From JABWBJ01 sp036507855 (GTDB lineage: Bacteria; Gemmatimonadota; Gemmatimonadetes; Gemmatimonadales; Gemmatimonadaceae), in the NCBI GenBank assembly GCA_036507855.1, contig DATCIJ010000244.1, positions 1 through 6,953 on the forward strand: DNA of 6,953 nt, given 5' to 3'. How positions within the stretch are numbered: the first letter of the stretch is position 1; every line of letters starts with the position of its first letter. The notes beneath the pieces are model-generated. The model saw nothing but the letters and a program-made list of their open reading frames with translations. It searched no databases and was not told where the DNA came from. Shown here piece after piece: positions 5,747 to 6,953 of the stretch. The position numbers and the translations under genes are program-made.

Positions 5747-6277
5747 CTACACGATGACCTCGTATTCGCTCTGGACCAACCCGTTGGCAAAGGCCCGCGT
5801 CTCACTGTGCCGCAGCTGGATATCGCGTGTGAGCGGGCCAAACAGCGGTATGCCCGAGCCAATGAGAACGGGGACGCGCGTGATGATGAGTCGCTGGATC
5901 AGGCCTGCCTCGAGGAATCGCTGGATCGTCACGCCGCCGTCGACGTACGCGTGCTGCAGGCCGCGGCTCTCGAGGCGCCCGAAGATTTCCGCCGGCGGAC
6001 CGGACATTGTCTCGATCGATGCCGCCGCGTTCGCCGGCAGTGCGAGGTTCCGGCTGCTCAGCACGACCACCGGCGTCTCATAAGGCCAGTTGCCGAAGGT
6101 CATCACCTTCTCATAAGTCCCGCGGCCCATGACGATGACGTCCACGGTCTTCATGAACGCCGCATAGCCGTAGTCTTCGCCGCCAGTGCCAACGGGACTG
6201 GGAAGCCAGTCGAGGTCACCGTTGGCCCGGGCGATGAAGCCATCGAGGCTGGTGGCGATGTAGACGGATGCGTTCAC
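5747..6277 (-). CDS. Dihydrofolate reductase family protein (RibD C-terminal domain type)
   Basis: A complete 176-residue cytoplasmic protein with the RibD_C/DHFR fold, of the YwjB/YyaP-like group. Seen in order: YIATSLDGFIARANGDLDWL (6-25), DVIVMGRGTYEKVMTFGNWP (46-65) with the MGRxTYE cofactor-loop signature, VVLSSRNL (71-78), YVDGGVTIQRFLEAGLIQRL (111-130) with the conserved DGG, and VPVLIGSGIPLFG (135-147). The family binds NADPH and reduces pterin- or pyrimidine-like substrates; for these stand-alone members the physiological substrate is unknown and it should not be called a true folate-pathway DHFR. The start is GTG (6275-6277), because an in-frame TGA lies only 3 nt upstream of it (TGA-CCC-GTG) and the conserved N-terminal strand begins four codons later. 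No strong ribosome-binding site is visible. It lies between the glycosidase and small membrane-protein genes, co-oriented with both. Confidence 0.9.
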   Translation of the reverse strand: MNASVYIATSLDGFIARANGDLDWLPSPVGTGGEDYGYAAFMKTVDVIVMGRGTYEKVMTFGNWPYETPVVVLSSRNLALPANAAASIETMSGPPAEIFGRLESRGLQHAYVDGGVTIQRFLEAGLIQRLIITRVPVLIGSGIPLFGPLTRDIQLRHSETRAFANGLVQSEYEVIV

Positions 6278-6386
6278 GGGTCAGGCAGGCTTCGAGGCAA
6301 GGTACATGGATCGGAGCCGCCGGACAGGTGTTAGTCTGCGCGCGTGGTCATGGGCGCAGGGCGCGCCGTGGGGAGCCAGACGCTTG

Positions 6387-6953
6387 TCAGGGGGCTGGAC
6401 GTCTCAAACCGTCGCCGCGTGAGAAGAAGCCCGGCAGCGACACCGGGATTGTGCCCCCAATCGCCGCGCGCCCGAGCACAGCCTGCGCTGCTGCGCTTTC
6501 AAGCGCGTCGCCAACGCCAAACGTCACGAGGTATGTCCCCACCGACGGCACCTGCCGGATCAGGTACGGATTCCCGAAGGCAATCATGGCCACGCGTGTC
6601 GAGGGGCCCACCGAGTCGGCGGCAGCGACCCGGTTCATCCAATCCGCGATGTGGACCGGTAGGGATGGCCGGCCTTCTCCCTCGATCCGCCGCACGTACG
6701 CCGCGAGCACCACGCGTTCGCTCTCCCGGGACATGGCTTCGAGTGAGTCCAGCAGCCCTGGCGATGCTGACGGACCGATCTTCACGATCCGCACGTTAGG
6801 CGACGCCGAGCGAAGCGCGACCGCGAAGACGCGCCCGGCGCGGAGTTCGGTTTCGGGCACGTACTGAACGACCAGCGTTCGGCGATCGGCGATCGGCAGC
6901 ACATTCCCGCTATCGCGCAGCAGCGTGATGGCCCGCTGGGCAATGTCCGCCGC
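6387..6953 (-). CDS. Glycoside hydrolase family 3 protein, C-terminal domain (5' end beyond window)
   Basis: The open frame enters from the right edge and ends in a TGA at 6387-6389, giving 188 visible residues. It begins ADIAQRAITLLRDSGNVLPI, the classic boundary between the N-terminal TIM barrel and the C-terminal alpha/beta sandwich of GH3 enzymes (beta-N-acetylhexosaminidase or beta-glucosidase types). Further support: the sandwich strand TLVVQYVPE, SERVVLAAYVRRIEG, and RVAMIAFGNPYLIRQVPSVG followed by TYLVTFGVGDALESAAAQAV, a pattern usual in the GH3 C-domain, then GRAAIGGTIPVSLPGFFSRG near the end. A GTG at 6900-6902 is internal, not the start. The catalytic nucleophile and the acid/base region lie outside the window, so substrate and activity cannot be judged. 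Bacterial members with this C-terminus often act on N-acetylglucosamine-containing glycans such as cell-wall fragments. Confidence 0.85.
   Translation of the reverse strand, partial: AADIAQRAITLLRDSGNVLPIADRRTLVVQYVPETELRAGRVFAVALRSASPNVRIVKIGPSASPGLLDSLEAMSRESERVVLAAYVRRIEGEGRPSLPVHIADWMNRVAAADSVGPSTRVAMIAFGNPYLIRQVPSVGTYLVTFGVGDALESAAAQAVLGRAAIGGTIPVSLPGFFSRGDGLRRPAP

Noticed and set aside
5519..6334. 271-codon plus-strand frame across the small membrane-protein and DHFR-fold genes
   Set aside because: It spans two genes and their intergenic gap on the opposite strand and shows no domain; the minus-strand proteins are recognisable and complete.
6268..6867. 199-codon plus-strand frame opposite the glycosidase
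   Set aside because: Antisense to a well-supported GH3 C-terminal domain; composition is Arg/Ser/Pro rich.
1..6953. Defence, toxin-antitoxin, biosynthetic or mobile system
   Set aside because: No transposase, integrase, nuclease, toxin, retron, CRISPR or biosynthetic-core signature was seen on either strand; the genes are unrelated small enzymes plus one padR-permease operon.

Overview
The window is high-GC, densely coded soil-bacterium-type DNA. Its most diagnostic part is a PadR regulator directly upstream of a 909-residue, double-module MacB/FtsX-type permease (the 'ADOP' architecture). That pairing is characteristic of Acidobacteriota (for example Vicinamibacteria-like lineages) and is also common in Gemmatimonadota. 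The phylum is inferred from gene content only. I see no tRNA, rRNA, CRISPR array, transposase or integrase.

Left part (1-1593) is a region of broken genes. At the left edge, on the minus strand, is the start of a FAD/NAD(P)-dependent oxidoreductase of the sulfide:quinone reductase type. Upstream of it lie a perfect 7-bp inverted repeat (a possible operator) and a short divergent reading start that resembles an HxlR-family regulator N-terminus. The HxlR body is found only from about 478 onward. It lacks its native start and carries two frameshifts near 850 and 902. The roughly 325 bp in between hold the C-terminal remnant of a reverse-strand membrane protein with two hydrophobic segments. Tail-to-tail with the HxlR remnant is a VOC (glyoxalase-fold) gene with a Lys/Arg-rich N-terminal extension; the extension and the VOC domain are in different frames, consistent with one lost base in a C-run near 1486.

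Middle part (1728-5355): a complete DUF1801 (YdhG/YjbR-like) gene on the minus strand is divergent from the padR gene. padR and the large permease gene are probably one operon, driven by a recognisable sigma-70-like promoter and regulated by PadR itself. No ATPase gene is visible, so the permease is an orphan here.

Right part (5365-6953), all minus strand: a 97-residue three-helix membrane protein of unknown function that converges on the permease with only 9 bp between stops; a GTG-initiated dihydrofolate-reductase-fold (RibD C-terminal type) protein; and the C-terminal domain of a glycoside hydrolase family 3 enzyme that runs off the right edge.

I did not find a convincing undescribed system. 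The strongest unusual signal is the cluster of disrupted genes at 126-1593, which is either genuine decay or a local sequence/assembly problem.
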